From the NCBI GenBank assembly GCA_948144175.1, contig CANXME010002275.1, positions 1,678,001 to 1,742,000 on the forward strand: a stretch of 64,000 bases of DNA. The letters run 5' to 3'. Source of the stretch: Closterium sp. NIES-65 (taxonomy: Eukaryota > Streptophyta > Zygnematophyceae > Desmidiales > Closteriaceae). The translations under genes were made by a program, and so were the position numbers. Position 1 is the first letter of the stretch. Every line of letters begins with the position of its first letter. Of the stretch, positions 44,413 to 56,809 are shown one piece after another. The notes under the pieces are model-generated. The model saw nothing but the letters and a program-made list of their open reading frames with translations. It had not been told where the DNA came from and ran no database searches.

Positions 44413-45314
44413 CCTCTTTTCGCTTCTGGAGTGTCGTTGCTGGTGACGTGGCCTTGTCCAATCAGCAGCATGCAATACTCGAACTTCTGCTATCCGAGTT
44501 TCTTGGTCAAGTAATCTGCTGCCATCTCGGATGTGGGGCAGTAGGATAGCTCGACCCTTTTCGATCTCGTCCTTCAGAAAGAAGTATCGCAGGGCGATGT
44601 GCTTCGTTCGGTTCGCGAACCCGTTCTTGTTGGCTATGCGAATTGCTGATTGCTTATCGCAGAAGAGGGAGAAGCTGGGTAACTGGGCCAGCTTTGCTTC
44701 TTCTAGTAGGTCTCGAAGGTACAATCCTTCCTTGGTGGCTGAGCAAAGTGCGACGTATTCTGCTTCAGCTAAGGCGAGAGCAATTAGCTTTTGCTTGCTC
44801 GACTGCCACAAAATAGGACCGATAGGCTCGAGTCGGTAGATATAGCCGGAGCGTGATCGCTTGAGCGTGGTCAGCATCCACGTAGCCGATTAGTTCAGGC
44901 GTCGAGGTTCCTGTTTTGTGGTAGGTTAAGCCAATCGTTGGTGTGCTGACGAGGTAGTGCAGTGCGCGATCGAGTTCTACCATGTGCTGTGATTCGGGCT
45001 TCTTGAGATACGCGAGTTGGCTCGCTGAGTATGACAGGTCCGGTCGGCAGTTGCTCGTAAAATGACATGAAGGAGAAGAACTTCTCAATCATTCTTGGGT
45101 CGAAGCCGGTTGTTTGGTTTGCTGGAGTTTTAGTACATTCAGCAGCTGGTCTTGTTGCCGTACCTCCCTCTGTCTGCAGTCCAGAGGCTGGAGGTGGAGT
45201 AGGAGTAGTGCCGGGAGATCCGTTAGAGGAGCTTCTCTCCTTCTGTATTGCCATGTCTTGAGTTGTTGTAGAATGTTGTACAGAATTGAGTATTGCCTGT
45301 TAGCTCTCATACTT

Positions 45315-45753
45315 TGTTGGGCTGAGAAAAGCCCTTAGGATCGTTTCACGGCTATGACTCGAAGTGATGATGTAATTGCGGAAGCGTTGTAGTGATCTGG
45401 TTGAACCACCTTGCACTAGTGTGTGAGAGCAAGATAGATTACTTATAGTAAAGAGATACAAAGCTTTTATATGAGTATAAGGGAATATGAAAGGTCACAA
45501 CTAACTGTTGCTGTTGCTGTTGCGATTTGATACAGATGCGACTCGGGCAAGCTCAATAACGAGCCAGTTATTTGTCCTTGCTGTCGCGCTTCCTTTCGGT
45601 GAGTCAGTCGCTGACCTATGAACTTCGCTTAACCTCCTTGCTGTTGCATGCTGTCAACCTCTTTGGTTGACTTGCTATTGCTTCGCTGTAGTCTGCCTCG
45701 CTTATGATTCAATGTTTCGACACATTAGAAGCGCAAACTATATGTTTCCAACA
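45315..45753 (-). repeat. 5' LTR (element sense) of the older copia, 439 bp
   Basis: Pairs with 43965-44412; several small indels and substitutions separate them. The PBS-like sequence adjoining at 45314 is degenerate. Confidence 0.9.
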
Positions 45754-45755
45754 GG

Positions 45756-45863
45756 GTGTTCTACGGGGTTAGTGCTGAGGGCTGGACCGCGGATTACCAG
45801 CTGAGGCGTGTGGCTAAGGCGCGATGGTACAAACGGTGCTCAGGTGGAGAATGTCGTGAATGA
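45756..45863 (+). other. Stranded exon-like open stretch, 35 codons plus stop
   Basis: Directly right of the older copia, codons read VFYGVSAEGWTADYQLRRVA and continue with RWYKRCSGGECRE before a stop. Balanced composition and a Cys-containing end look more protein-like than chance, but there is no start and no recognised family. It could be the last exon of a host gene cut off by the insertion. The rest of 45864-45905 shows nothing. Confidence 0.25.
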
Positions 45864-45905
45864 AAACGGGATGAAGTGATTGTGGGTGCCGTGTATATTG
45901 TTTTT

Positions 45906-46053
45906 TGTTAGAAACTAGCGGAATGCAGTTCACTGACAAGGAGGGGGTACAAGATCAAACCCCAAAAGAGTCATACCCCTTGGAGAGTGCCACACTACAG
46001 CCTGCAAGCATATAATTAGTTTGACATAGCCCCGTAGGCTAAGTGGGGGAAAG
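45906..46053 (-). mobile_element. 3' LTR and PPT region of a minus-strand copia
   Basis: 45906-46026 is a 121-bp LTR read on the minus strand (TGTTAG ... TTTGACA ends on the plus strand, with the complement of the conserved LTR block at about 45994-46008). 46027-46053 corresponds to the polypurine tract and adjacent 3' UTR seen at 12873-12900. The plus-strand copia at 46054 cuts it off. Confidence 0.75.
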
Positions 46054-46181
46054 TGTCAGAACATATAGCTTGTGCTTATTGTGTAGGCTATAGTGGGGTA
46101 GCCCATAAGGGGTACAACCCAATTAGGGTTAGTACTTGTACTCAATTCATTCATAGTTCATTCATTCTCGTTTTCTTCTCA
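46054..46181 (+). repeat. Copia 5' LTR, 128 bp
   Basis: TGTCAGAACATATAGC ... CTTCTCA, with the GGCTATAGTGGGGTA block and a partial telo-box (AATTAGGGTTAG). Confidence 0.9.
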
Positions 46182-46239
46182 TGGTATCGAGCAGGTTCCC
46201 TCGTGGGAACTGTGCCTAGGGCCCACCAAGTCGAAAGTT

Positions 46240-47132
46240 TTTTTTTTTTTTCTTGCCCGGAGCGCGCTCAGCCCGAGTCGCGCTCCCTTCCTTGACTGAG
46301 TCGCGCCGCCTTAGCGGCCCCTGATTCGTCGCCCTACCTGCGCCCCGGCCCCGTCGCCCTACCTGCGCCCCGGCCCCGTCGCCCTACCTGCGCCCCGGCC
46401 CCATCGCCCTACCTTCGACCCGGCCCCTTCGCCCTACCTACGGCCCGGCCCCGGCCCTGTCGCCCTACCTTCGACCCGGCCCCGTCGCCCTACCTGCGCC
46501 CCGGCCCCGGCCCCTTCGCCCTACCTGCGCACCGGCCCCGTCGCCCTACCTTCAACCCGGCCCTGTTGCCCTACCTGCGCCCCGGCCCCGTCGCCCCACC
46601 TGCGCACCGGCCCCGTCGCCCTACCTTCGACCCGGCCCCGTCGCCCTACCTACGGCCCGACCCCGGCCCCATCGCCCTACCTGCGACCCGGCCCCGGCCC
46701 CGTCGCCCTACCTTCGACCCGGCCCCGTCGCCCTACCTGCGCCCCGGCCCCGGCCCCGTCGCCCTACCTGCGCACCGCCCCCATCGCCCTACCTTCGACC
46801 CGGCCCCGTCGCCCTACCTACGGCCCCGCCCGAACGCCTACGCAACCGAGCCGCCCGCGCCGCTAAGCCGCCCGAGCCACCCGAGCCGCCCGAGCCGCCC
46901 GAGCCGCCCGAGCCACCCGAGCCGCTCGAGCCGTCCGAGCCACCTGAGCCGCTCGAGCCGCCCGAGCCGCCCGAGCCGCCTGAGCAGCTGAGGAGCCGAG
47001 CCGCGGGTGCCGCCGAGCCGCAGTTGCTGCCAAGCCGCCCGAGCTGCCCGAACCGCCCTGTCTGGTGAGCGCAGCGCCTCTGTCACCGCACTGCCCCTGC
47101 TCTACAGTTAGCGCTGCTAGTCTACTGCTGTC
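46240..47132 (+). repeat. Copia leader arrays
   Basis: Units of about 24-30 bp built on CCCGTCGCCCTACCTGCG (about 46310-46830), then GAGCCGCCC 9-bp units (about 46850-46990) up to the gag ATG at 47133. Pro/Arg-rich frames here are not genes. Confidence 0.85.
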
Positions 47133-50100
47133 ATGGCTACCCCCAGTGTTCTCACTTTTGACGCTGAGGGTCGGGCCATTGACTTTAACGTCTGGGTAGA
47201 TGACCTGCAGCTTTTCCTACAGTGCGATAGGGCAGACGGTCTCTCCCTCTTTGACCTCACCTCTGGTGCTTCCCCTGCCCCTGCTGCCGATGCCGACGCC
47301 ACTGCTCGCTCACAGTGGGCCACTCGCGATGCTGCTGCACGTCTTGCTGTGCGTCGCCACCTGCCTACCACTGAGCGCGCGCACTTTAGTCAGTACAAGT
47401 GTTCTCAGACCTTGTACGACGCTGTAGTTGCGCGCTACTCTTCCCCTGCCACTGCTGCACTGAGCCGCCTCATGCTACCGTACCTCTTCCCTGACCTTGC
47501 TGCCTTTCCCACAGTCGCTGACCTCATTACGCACCTCCGCACTAGTTACACTCGCTACCGCGCTGCGCTTCCTGCTGACTTCTGCGCCAAGAACCCCCCC
47601 CCCCATGTACATCACTCTCTACTACATAGACACTCGCCTCCCTGACTCCCTTCGCGTAGTCAGGGACCACTTCCTCTCAGCCTGTCCCACCACCCTCACT
47701 GTTGACCTCCTCGAGAAGTCCCTCCTAGCGGCCGAGAAGAGCATAGTCGCTGTAGGGGCCTCTCGTGGTGACCCGCGCACCCCCATCTTTGAGGGGTGTT
47801 CACCCTCCCCCCTTCTACCCTCCGTTGCCTCTGCTGCTGCGGCCGACCTCCTTGGTCTTGAGTCGGTAGGTGCGGCGTCTGCCCCTAGCGGGAGACGCCG
47901 CTCTGGCAAGGGCAAGGGGGGCAGAGGCACTGGAGGAGGGAGCGGGGGCGGTGGAGGTGGAGGTGGAGGCGGCGGGGGGAGTGGGGGTGGCGGTGGGAGT
48001 GGAGGTGGGGGTGGAGGTGTCGGTGGCGGCAGTGGAGGCGGAGGCGGCGGCGGCGGTGGCGGTGGGAGCAGAGGTGGCGGAGGTGGTGGCGGTGGAGGAG
48101 GCGGCGGAGGCCGCGGCAGTAGCGGAGGCGGCGGAGGCGGTTGAGGCGGCGAGGGTGGCGGTGGAGCTGGTCGCGGGTCTACGCAGAGGAGTGGCTCCGG
48201 TGGTGGTCCGCGCCAGCAGCAGCAGCGCGGTCGTGAGACCCTGTCCCCTCAGCAGCTCCGTGAGTGGTACACTGCACGCCAGCGGGGTGGGTTGTTTGGT
48301 CCGTGCACCTACGTCCTGCGCACCAGCGACCTTGCGGGTGAGCAGTGTGGGGGTGCGCACCCCACCCAGCGCTGCTTTGGCCGCCTGACGGACGCGTGGC
48401 GTCACCAGTTCTCGAAGGCCACAGAGATCCTTCGCTGGGGCGAGCTGTCTAGGGCGGGAGTTGCCATCTATGATCTTGATTTTGATACTATCCTTTCTGC
48501 CATGTATGCTGTGTCTATTAGTGATGAGGGTGACTGTTACCGGTGTTTCCCGCCTGATCCGGGCATTGAGACTGCTGCTCTAGGTACTGGTGAGGCTGCT
48601 GCCCTAGGTGCTTGCGACGCTGCTGCTCTAGGTGCTAGTGCTTCTGCGTCCTCAGGTACTGGTGAGTCTGCGCTCTCAGGTACTGCGTCGGCTTCAGCCT
48701 CCCTCACCTTCACCCTTGACTCTGGGGCTTCTCGCTCCTTCTTTCGGGACCGCACCACACTCACGCCGCTTAGTCGGCCGGTTGCGGTGTCTCTGGCTGA
48801 CCCCTCTGGGGGTCCTGTCCTGTCTCACTTCTCCACTGTCCTCCCGTGTCCGGCGGCTTCCTCTTGCACCCTGTCTGGTCTCTACCTCCCCTCGTTCTCT
48901 ACGAACCTGGTGAGTGGTGCTGACCTACAGGATGGGGGAGTACACCTGTTCACTCCTGCGCGTCAGCGGGTGACGCACTGCACAGAGGCTACCACAGGCT
49001 GACACCTGGCTACGTTTAGCCGTCAGCCGGGGTCGAGCCTGTACACACTGACCACTGCCTCTCCTCCAGTTGCTGAGTCTGGTAGGGTAGTTGCGTCGGG
49101 TCAGGTGTTTGCTGCAGCGTCCAGGTCTGGTCCTGAGTCTGCCCCCTGTTCGTGTCGTCTCCTGTCTCACGAGACTCTCCTCTGGCACCACCGCCTTGGT
49201 CACCCCTCTCTGCTTCAGCTCAGAGGCATGGCCTCCCGTCTTCTTGTTTCTGGTCCCCCCCGGTCCCTCCCTCCCCTTCCTCAGGGCCCTGGCCCTACCT
49301 GTGTCTCCTGTATCGAGGGGCGCCAGCGGGCTGCCCCTCACTCCTCCCAGTTTCCTCCGACAGAGGCCCCGTTGCAAACGCTTCACATGGACGTGTGGGG
49401 CCCAGCCCGCGTCCGTGGACAGGGTCACGAGCGCTACTTCCTGCTGGTGGTTGACGACTACTCGCGCTACACCGCAGTCTTCCCCTTGCGCAGCAAGGGT
49501 GATGTCACTGAGGTGCTGATCGACTGGATCCGCGCAGCTCGTCTCCAGCTCAGGCAGAGCTTTGGCTCGGACTTTCCTGTTCTGCGTCTGAACTCGGACA
49601 GAGGCGGAGTGTTTTCTTCTGGCCTTCTGAGAGCCTTCTGTCGCGCACGAGGAATCCGTCAGACCTTCACGCTTCCGGACTCCCCGCAGCAAAATGGGAT
49701 TGCTGAGCGCCGCATTGGCATGGTCATGGACGTCGCTCGTACGTCTATGATGCATGCGGCTGCTCCCCATTCTGTGGCCGTTTGCGGTGAGGTACGCGGC
49801 GCATCAGCTCAACCTACACCCCAGGGTCTCCAGGCCGGAGACCTCCCCAGCCTTGCTGTGGACGGGGAAGGTTGGCGATGCGTCGGCGTTCCGGGTCTGG
49901 GGATCTCGGGCGTTTGTCCGCGACTTGTTTGCGGACAAGCTGTCCCCTCGTGCTGCTCCTTGCGTCTTCCTGGGGTTCCCCCCTGACGCGCCAGGGTGGC
50001 AGTTCTACCACCCCACCTCTCGACGTGTTCTGTCCTCCCAGGACGTCACGTTTGACGAGTCGGTCCCCTACTACCGCCTCTTCCCCTACCGCACTCCGTC

Positions 50101-52168
50101 CCTCCCCCCGCCGCCGCTCTTCCTTGTACCAGGTCCCCCTCCGGTAGACCCCCTCCCCCCTCAGGGTCCGTCCCCTTCAGGTGTGTCCCAGGTAGACGCA
50201 GTCGAGCCTGTCGAGGTCACTGGTGACTCTGGTGCTGCTGAGGGTGCTGAGCCTGGGGGTGCTTCCACTGGGGGTGCTGAGCCTGGGGGTGCTGAGCCTG
50301 GGGGTGCTGAGACTGGGGGTGCTGAGCCTGGGGGTACTGAGCCTGGGGGTGCTGCGCCTGGGGGTGCTGAGCCTAGGGGTGCTGAGCCTGGGGGTGCAGA
50401 GCCTGGGTGTGCTGAGCCTGGGGGTGCTGAGCTTGGAGGTGCTCCGCTTGGAGGTTCTCCGTGTGCTTCGTCTCTGCGGGAGCCACTCTCTCCACGGGAG
50501 CTTCGCGAGTGGTTTGCCCGGCGCTGGAGGCGTGCTGCTAGTGCTGGAGGTTCTTCGGCTACTGAGGGTGCTGCTGTCGTGGGTCCCGGAGGTACTCGTA
50601 CTGGGAGTACTGGTGCTGCTGGGCCTGCGGGTTCGACTGGAGCTGGTGCTGCTGAGGGTGTTGGAGCTGAGACTACTGCTGGCGGTCCTGCTGCGGGTAC
50701 TCCTGGTACTGCTTGAGGTTCTAGCGCTGCTGGAGGTGCAGCTGGAGCGGGTGCTCCTGCTGGGGGTACTAGTGCTGTACCTGCTGTGTCTGGCGACGCC
50801 GCGCGGCCTCGAGCGTACCTCGTTCCACTCCTTCAGCAGGTTCTTGGTATTCCGCCTTCTACTGGTCCTCCTCTTTCTTTGGAGTGTCCACAGCCAGTCC
50901 CGTCACAGTTACAGTTGCAGCCTACCTCCCCTTTGCCTGCTCCTTCTCCCTACACTGGTCCTACTTGAGGTCTTACTGAGCGTCGTGAGCCTGCGTCTCG
51001 CCCTGCGTCGCCTGTCCGTGCTGCTCGTGCTAGTGGTCGTGGTTCACGTCAGCGTCCTCCTCCTGTCCCTGGCATGCACATAATGTCTCTGCGTCCGTCC
51101 ACTGCTCCTATGCGTGCCCCTTTGCCTTGTCCTCCTGAGTCCTCTCTTCCTGCTTTTGTCGAACCGGAGTCGGACTCTCTTCGTGCTGCCAGTCCTACTG
51201 TCACGCGTCTCCTGGCTACTGTCGTCACTGACCCTTCTTTCGAGTCCACTGCTGCGTCTGCCCTAGTTGCTGAGCTCGTCGACTTTGCTGCTCGCTGTCG
51301 CCTAGACTACGCTGCTAGTCTTGTCGCTGAGTCTGAGTCTGTCTGTCCTCCGTCTGTCGGGGATGAGTGTGCCCTTGGCACGGACGTCCTTGAGGACAGG
51401 CAGGAGGAGTTCCAGTGCTTGGCAGCTGCTTCACCTCATCTCGTGTCCGTACTGCTTACCCCTGAGGGAGACCCGGATGCACTTGACATCCCGACTCCGC
51501 GCTCTTACGCGGAGGCGATAGAGGGTCCCTACTCCTCTCAGTGGCAGGCAGCTATGGATGCAGAGATGGCTTCCTGGAAGTCTACAGGCACCTACGTTGA
51601 CGCTGTCCCCCCTCCTGGGGCGAACATCGTCAGTGGCATGTGGATCTTCAGGGTGAAGCGGCCGCCGGGTTCTCCGCCTGTCTTCAAGGCGCGTTACGTG
51701 GCTCGTGGCTTCAGTCAGCGGCAGGGAGTTGACTACTTTCAGACCTTCTCTCCCACCCCGAAGATGACCACTCTTCGGGTACTGCTGCACGTTGTTGCTC
51801 ACCGTGACTACGAGCTGCACTCTCTTGACTTCAGCACAGCTTTCTTGCAGGGCAGCCTGCAGGAGGAGATCTTGCTGCGCCGCCCACCTGGCTTCACTGG
51901 GTCTTTCCCTCCTGGTACCCAGTGGAGTCTCCGGCGTCCAGTCTACGGTCTCCGCCAGGCGCCACGTGAGTGGCACGACACACTAAGGACTACGCTTGCG
52001 GCTCTTGGGTTTGCTCCTTCTACTGCCGACCCGTCGCTGTTTCTGCGCACCGACACTTCTCTGCCGCAGTTCTACATCCTCGTGTACGTCGACGACTTGG
52101 TCTTTGCCACAGCTGACACTGCTGGACTCGCCTACGTGAAGTACGAGCTGCAGAAGAGACACACGTGT

Positions 52169-52662
52169 GCTCCTAACGAAGAGCACTGTGCTGCAACTCT
52201 CGCACGAGACAGTAACGAAGAGCAATGTGCTTCGTTGTGTGCTCCTAACATAAGGCTATTATGGCCTTGTTGTCAACGAACAGAACCGGAGGAGAACGAG
52301 GCCCTTCACCCAAGTCGGTGAGCAAGTAGGCCAGCCAGCGTAACTCCTGCGCAACCATAGCCACAATGTAGATCTCAGCCTCTCAAGTGGAGCTGAGCAC
52401 TGAAGACGACCGAGCGGACTTCCATGAGACAGAATCAGTGTTGAGACTGAAAGTGTAGCCATGCGACGACCGCTGAGTCGCCTGGTCGTCGGCCCATGAA
52501 GCGTTTGAGTGCCCCGTGAGCACAACTGAACCCCGTCCCCCAAGCACAGGCCTCAAGCTGATGTACTCACCAAGTAGCACAGCATCCTCATAGCAGCCAG
52601 CCAGTGCTCAGGGCGGTGTCTCCCGGGCGCAACGTAGCGCGCCAGGATGCTGGGGGCGTATC
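52169..52662 (-). mobile_element. Minus-strand copia RNase H fragment
   Basis: Aligns in antiparallel sense with the RNase H region of the other copies (SNASWADDQATQRSSHGYTF, VDNKA and RTKHIALR equivalents). It starts exactly where the plus-strand copia stops. No LTR. Strongly decayed, several breaks. Confidence 0.8.
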
Positions 52663-53399
52663 CATGTTCGGGTCATGAGCATTGTTTTGGCTACTGTTTG
52701 GGTCATGCGGAATTTGCGCATGACCCGAAGTGGGCTGCCGAGCCGCGCGCGGCCCCAGATTTGGGTCAATGTGCAGGTGTTGGGCGAATGATGTCCACGA
52801 CCCACCCCCAACCAATCACCTGGTTGCACGATTTTGGATTTACTGCAAGTGGGCAATGTCCCACGTCTTACACCTCTGCACCCAACCACTCGGCAAATTG
52901 ACCCTAGTGACCATGAGTGGGTAAAAAATTTCCCGCGTCGCGCTCCCAACATTTGGGGATACACGCCGAGGAATTTTGACAATTGTGTTTTTTCGGTGGG
53001 TTTCGCGTGGTTTCGCGTGGGTCTTGCTAAGGATGTTTCGAGCTGTTCTGGCATCCCTCCATTGGATGAGACTGTTGTGGGGAGCGTGATTTTAGCGCGA
53101 AAACCTTCTTGGATTTCTTGTGACATTCTTCGTGTAGGTCCATGTCTTGTTGCTCGGCGCGGATTTCAGTGCAGAGAGCTGCTTCGGAGATTCTTCCATG
53201 GGCTCGGAGGATGGCTCGGGTGGAGCGCCACTGAGGGCCAAGACCAGTGATGACGATAGTGACGAATGCCTCTTCAGATATTGATCCACCGCATCAAAGA
53301 AGTCTATCACGCAAACCGCGGCAACGACTGATATATGCCATTCCTTTTTCGCCGGGTTGCATTTGCACTGTTGTTAGTTGTGCCATGAGACGACTCTGT
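52663..53399. other. Non-copia spacer with an inverted repeat
   Basis: About 740 bp of lower GC between two minus-strand copia fragments. It starts with an 11-bp inverted repeat, TTCGGGTCATG (52666-52676) against CATGACCCGAA (52719-52729). GCGCGAAAACCT occurs near 53095 and again near 53417, just beyond the spacer. A short frame starting MGSEDGSGGAPLRAK (near 53197) is unrecognised. It may be a small unclassified transposon or host sequence. Confidence 0.35.
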
Positions 53400-55991
53400 C
53401 ACGAAAACCTTTTGGCGCGAAAACCTCCGGCACTCCAGCTCAGCCTGCCTGTCCTCATGGACGTCACGGCCAAGGGCAAGCTCACCCTCGATGGACGTAG
53501 GACAGGGCGGAGTAAAAAACAAGACTCGCGAGGTAGGATAGTAGCAGCAAGTTTAGTGAGCTCAGGGACCAAGGCAGGTGCAGCAACTGAAACAGAAAGC
53601 AGGGTCAGTGACAAGTGTGGCAAGGCAACGAGTGATAGTCGGACTAGCAGCACGAACACAGTCAAACATAGGGTAAGGAACGTCAGGAAGAGATGACGAG
53701 GGATGTAACGGTAGGACAACATGCCGTGAAATAGAGGAAAGACGAAGTATCATGGTGTGAGTGCTTGGAACAGGAGAAGGGAGAACATGACGAGTACGGC
53801 GAGTACGAGCGACAGGTGAGGTAGGACGAGGCGCAGGCTCTCGACGCTCAGTCAGGGAGTCAGCTAACGGAGAGTCACGAAGAGGAACAGGTAGAGGGGA
53901 GTCAGGCGGTAATTGCGTCTGAGATAGGTCAGGTGGTGGAAACAGTAGAGGAGGAGGAGTATCGGTGGTAGACGGCTCCGCAGAGGCAGGCGGGGAAGGT
54001 GGTGAAGCGCCAGACGAGGTAGCGACAGCGACGCCTGCGGCTGCTCCCAGAACAACGGCCGTCGCTGTAGTGGCTGCGCTGCACCCCCAAAACTAGCTCC
54101 TCCAGGACCAGTATCAGGAAAACCTCTAGTTCCAGCATGACCAACACACTCAGTGGCAGCACCTCTAGCTCCAATACCTCCAGCACCAGGACCTCCAGCA
54201 CCTCCAGCACCAGAACCTCCAGCACCTCCAGCTCTAGCACCTCCAGCTCCAGTACCTCCAACACCTCCAGCACCAGAACCTCCAGCACCTCCAGCTCCAG
54301 GACCTCTAGCTCCAGTACCTCCTGCAACTAACCCAGGTAGTGGCAACGACGACTGCTGCTACTCTCGCAGCAAGGATCGCCGCGACAGGGGCTGCAACAC
54401 ACCCTTAGAACCTCCAGGAGCAGTATCCTCGACTCCACCAACACGAGGGCGCTCAGCACCACATGAGATAGTACCCTCAGGGCCAGCACCCCCAAAACCA
54501 GCACCCTCAGAGCCCGCAGCACCAGGGTTCCCCCCTCCCCCCTCCCCCCCCCCCCCCCCCCCCCCCTCCCCTTCCCCCCCAAGAACCATCACCACCCTCA
54601 AAAGCACCGAGGTCCACACCGACAGGCTACATAGTAGGTGAAGACGGCCGAGGCGGAGGTGTCTCCAAGCGCGGTGAGCGGCGAGAGGCCGATGTGTCGT
54701 TCAGCAGCAGGGTCACCCCCCCTCAGCCGGGCCAGAGTTTTATGAGGAGACCTCCAAAGGCACAACCAAGGGGAGTAGGGTGACATGAGACACACCTGAG
54801 GGAGCAGGAAGGGGGGGCTTGAGCGAGTCTACCTGGGGGGAACCTGGCACCGGGAAGAGGGGCGCGGGAACAGCGGTGGGGGTAGAGACGGCAATAGAAA
54901 ATCGACTCGTCAATGGTGGCATCACGGGAGGACACGACGCGGCGAGTGGCTGGGTGGTAAAACTTCCAGTCAGGGGCGTCAGTGGGAAAACAAGGGAAGT
55001 TGCAGCGAATAGTATGCGGAGAGAGCTTGCCCAAGGTAGGATCGCAGATAATGGCAAGCGAAGCCCAGACCCGAAACGCAGACGCATCGCCAACATCCTC
55101 CGACCAAAGGAGAGTAGGCGAGGTCTCTGGCTGTGAGACACGGGGTCAGAGGTTAAGCGGATGCATGGCGTATCGGACCGCAAACCGCTAGCGCATGGAT
55201 CATGGATCTGCGAGCAAAGTCTATAATCAAGCCAATGTAGTGCTCAGCTATCCCATTCTGCTGTGGAAAGGCCGGAAGTGTGAACGACGTGGTGATGCCC
55301 TCCTAACGACAGAAGTCCTCAAGTAGACCGAAGGCAAACTTGCTACCATAGTTAGAGTATAGACGGAGCACCGGGACGTCTTGCTGGAACCGTGCGCTCA
55401 ACTGGCAATGAACAGCGCAGATCTAAGGGACCAGAACTACACAAACGCCACCCCTATGCTCTAAGGGAAATAGCGTGGTGTTGCGCATGAATTCGTCGAC
55501 GACCAGTAGAAATTAACGCACCTGGCACGTCCCACTGACGAGGGCGAGACCCCACACGTCCATGTGGAGCGTGTACGGAGGAGCAATGGTTGGAGGAAAC
55601 GAGGAGGAGTGTGGAGCAACGCGTTGCCGCCCCTTGACGCAGGGAGTGCACGGCGGTGCAGGCGACGGCGAGCGGGGGCAGAGACTGCAGGAGTCCAGTG
55701 GCAAGGCAATGCGAGTGCATGTTATAGAGGTGCTGAAAGGAGGGGTGACCAAGACGGTGGTGCCAGAGGTGGGATTGTTGTGTAAGCAACCAACACGAGC
55801 AAGACGCAGCTACTTGACCTAACGCAGCCACCTGAGCAGACTTAGTGTGCAGTGTGTAGACCCAAGCCGCCGTGTGAACGTGGCAAGGTGGTCTCCAGTC
55901 TTTGTGTCCATACAGATTTTCACGTGCTCACCCCCAGGTTTTGTGGTGGTGACCATCAGATCGTGGAGGTGAGCGGTACTCACCAAGTTCG
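53400..55991 (-). mobile_element. Decayed minus-strand copia: linker, integrase, protease region
   Basis: On the minus strand, from right to left: the segment after protease (about 55990-55850), WHHRLGHPS zinc region (about 55770-55640), DVWG/integrase core (about 55570-54960), FYHPATRRVVSS (about 54970-54900), Gly/Ala repeat linker (54420-54130) and the pre-RT segment (53750-53440). Many breaks, so it is old. It is cut at 55992 by a plus-strand LTR. Confidence 0.85.
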
Positions 55992-56124
55992 TGTCAAATG
56001 TTATATCTGCTACAGTTGTTAGGGCTGTAGTGGGGTAGATGCTATGGGGTATGATAACTTTAGGGTTTCCTACTTGTACCCCACACTTTTCTTAGTCCAA
56101 CTACTTCTATTCTCATTCTTGACA
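55992..56124 (+). repeat. Copia 5' LTR, 133 bp
   Basis: TGTCAAATGTTATATC ... TTCTTGACA, with GGCTGTAGTGGGGTA and a perfect telo-box complement (TTTAGGGTTTCC, about 56059). Confidence 0.9.
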
Positions 56125-56809
56125 TGGTATTAAGAGCCTAGGTTAGGAACCTAGGACCGCTTACCTAAGGGCCCAGCAATCCGCTATAAGTGCCCTCGTG
56201 CGCCCTACCGTCTTAGCGCCCTCGAGCGCCTCTCTCCTAGTGCGCCCTCGCGCGCCCTTCTCTCACGCTGCTCGTTTTGCAGCCCGCTAGCAGCCCGAGC
56301 GCGGCCCCGCGTTTTTAGCGCGAGTAGCCAATTCGCCGCCTAGGGCGGCCCGATTTTTCTCACGCGCTCCAGTAGGCCGTCGCCCGTAGGCCCCGCTTGT
56401 CTCTAGGCCGACGCTTGACCCACCGCCGCCCGCCCGCAGGTCGTAGCCCGCGCACAGCGGCGATCGCGCGTCGGTTGCTGCAGCTCACGCTTAGCCGCCG
56501 CACGAACGCAGCCGCGGCCCGCGCGCAGCCGCACCCTAGGCGCCACCGCGCACCGTGCATAGGCCCGCCGTCGCGCCGCCCTACCTGCCCGAGCCGCGCC
56601 GCCCGAGTCGCGCCGCCCGAGTCACGCCGTCCTGACCGAGCCGCGCCGCCCCACCTGCAGCAACTGCTGTTCCTGCTCCTACTGTTACAGCTGCTCTCAC
56701 TGCTACTACTACTGCTGCTACTGCTACAGCTGCTACTACTACTGCTCTTACTGCTACTACTGCTACTGCTGCTACTACTGCTGTTACTGCTACTGCTGCT
56801 ACTGCCACC

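Larger units (their letters stand above)
43965..45753 (-). mobile_element. Older copia of a different lineage, internally shortened
   Basis: LTRs of 448 bp (43965-44412) and 439 bp (45315-45753), TGTTGGGCTG ... TTTCCAACA, differ at a few percent of sites. The flanking duplication is GGGCG/GGGTG (43960-43964, 45754-45758). The interior is only 0.9 kb. On the minus strand it has a gag-like start (MAIQKERSSS at 45254) and an RT-tail/RNase H scrap (PDLSYSASQLA, GYVDADHA, LAEAEYVAL, CDKQSAI; about 45060-44480). Long LTRs and lower GC separate it from the dominant copia family. Defective; LTR divergence makes it clearly older than the nested stack. Confidence 0.9.
46054..52168 (+). mobile_element. 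Ty1/copia element, 5' LTR to RT, 3' part absent
   Basis: LTR 46054-46181, PBS from 46182, leader, gag from 47133, Gly-rich tract (47925-48165), knuckle CX13CX3HX4C (about 48300-48375), protease LDSGAS (about 48715), zinc region and integrase (about 49180-50050), GAEPGG linker (50220-50450), Gly/Ala linker to about 50790, and RT with LDFSTAFLQG and YVDD up to about 52168. There the sequence gives way to an oppositely oriented RNase H fragment. Several breaks. No 3' LTR. Confidence 0.9.

Noticed and set aside
45756-45863. Using this stretch as an eighth exon of gene B
   Set aside because: Gene B already has a stop with an overlapping poly(A) signal at 43784-43789, and the stretch has no counterpart in gene A.
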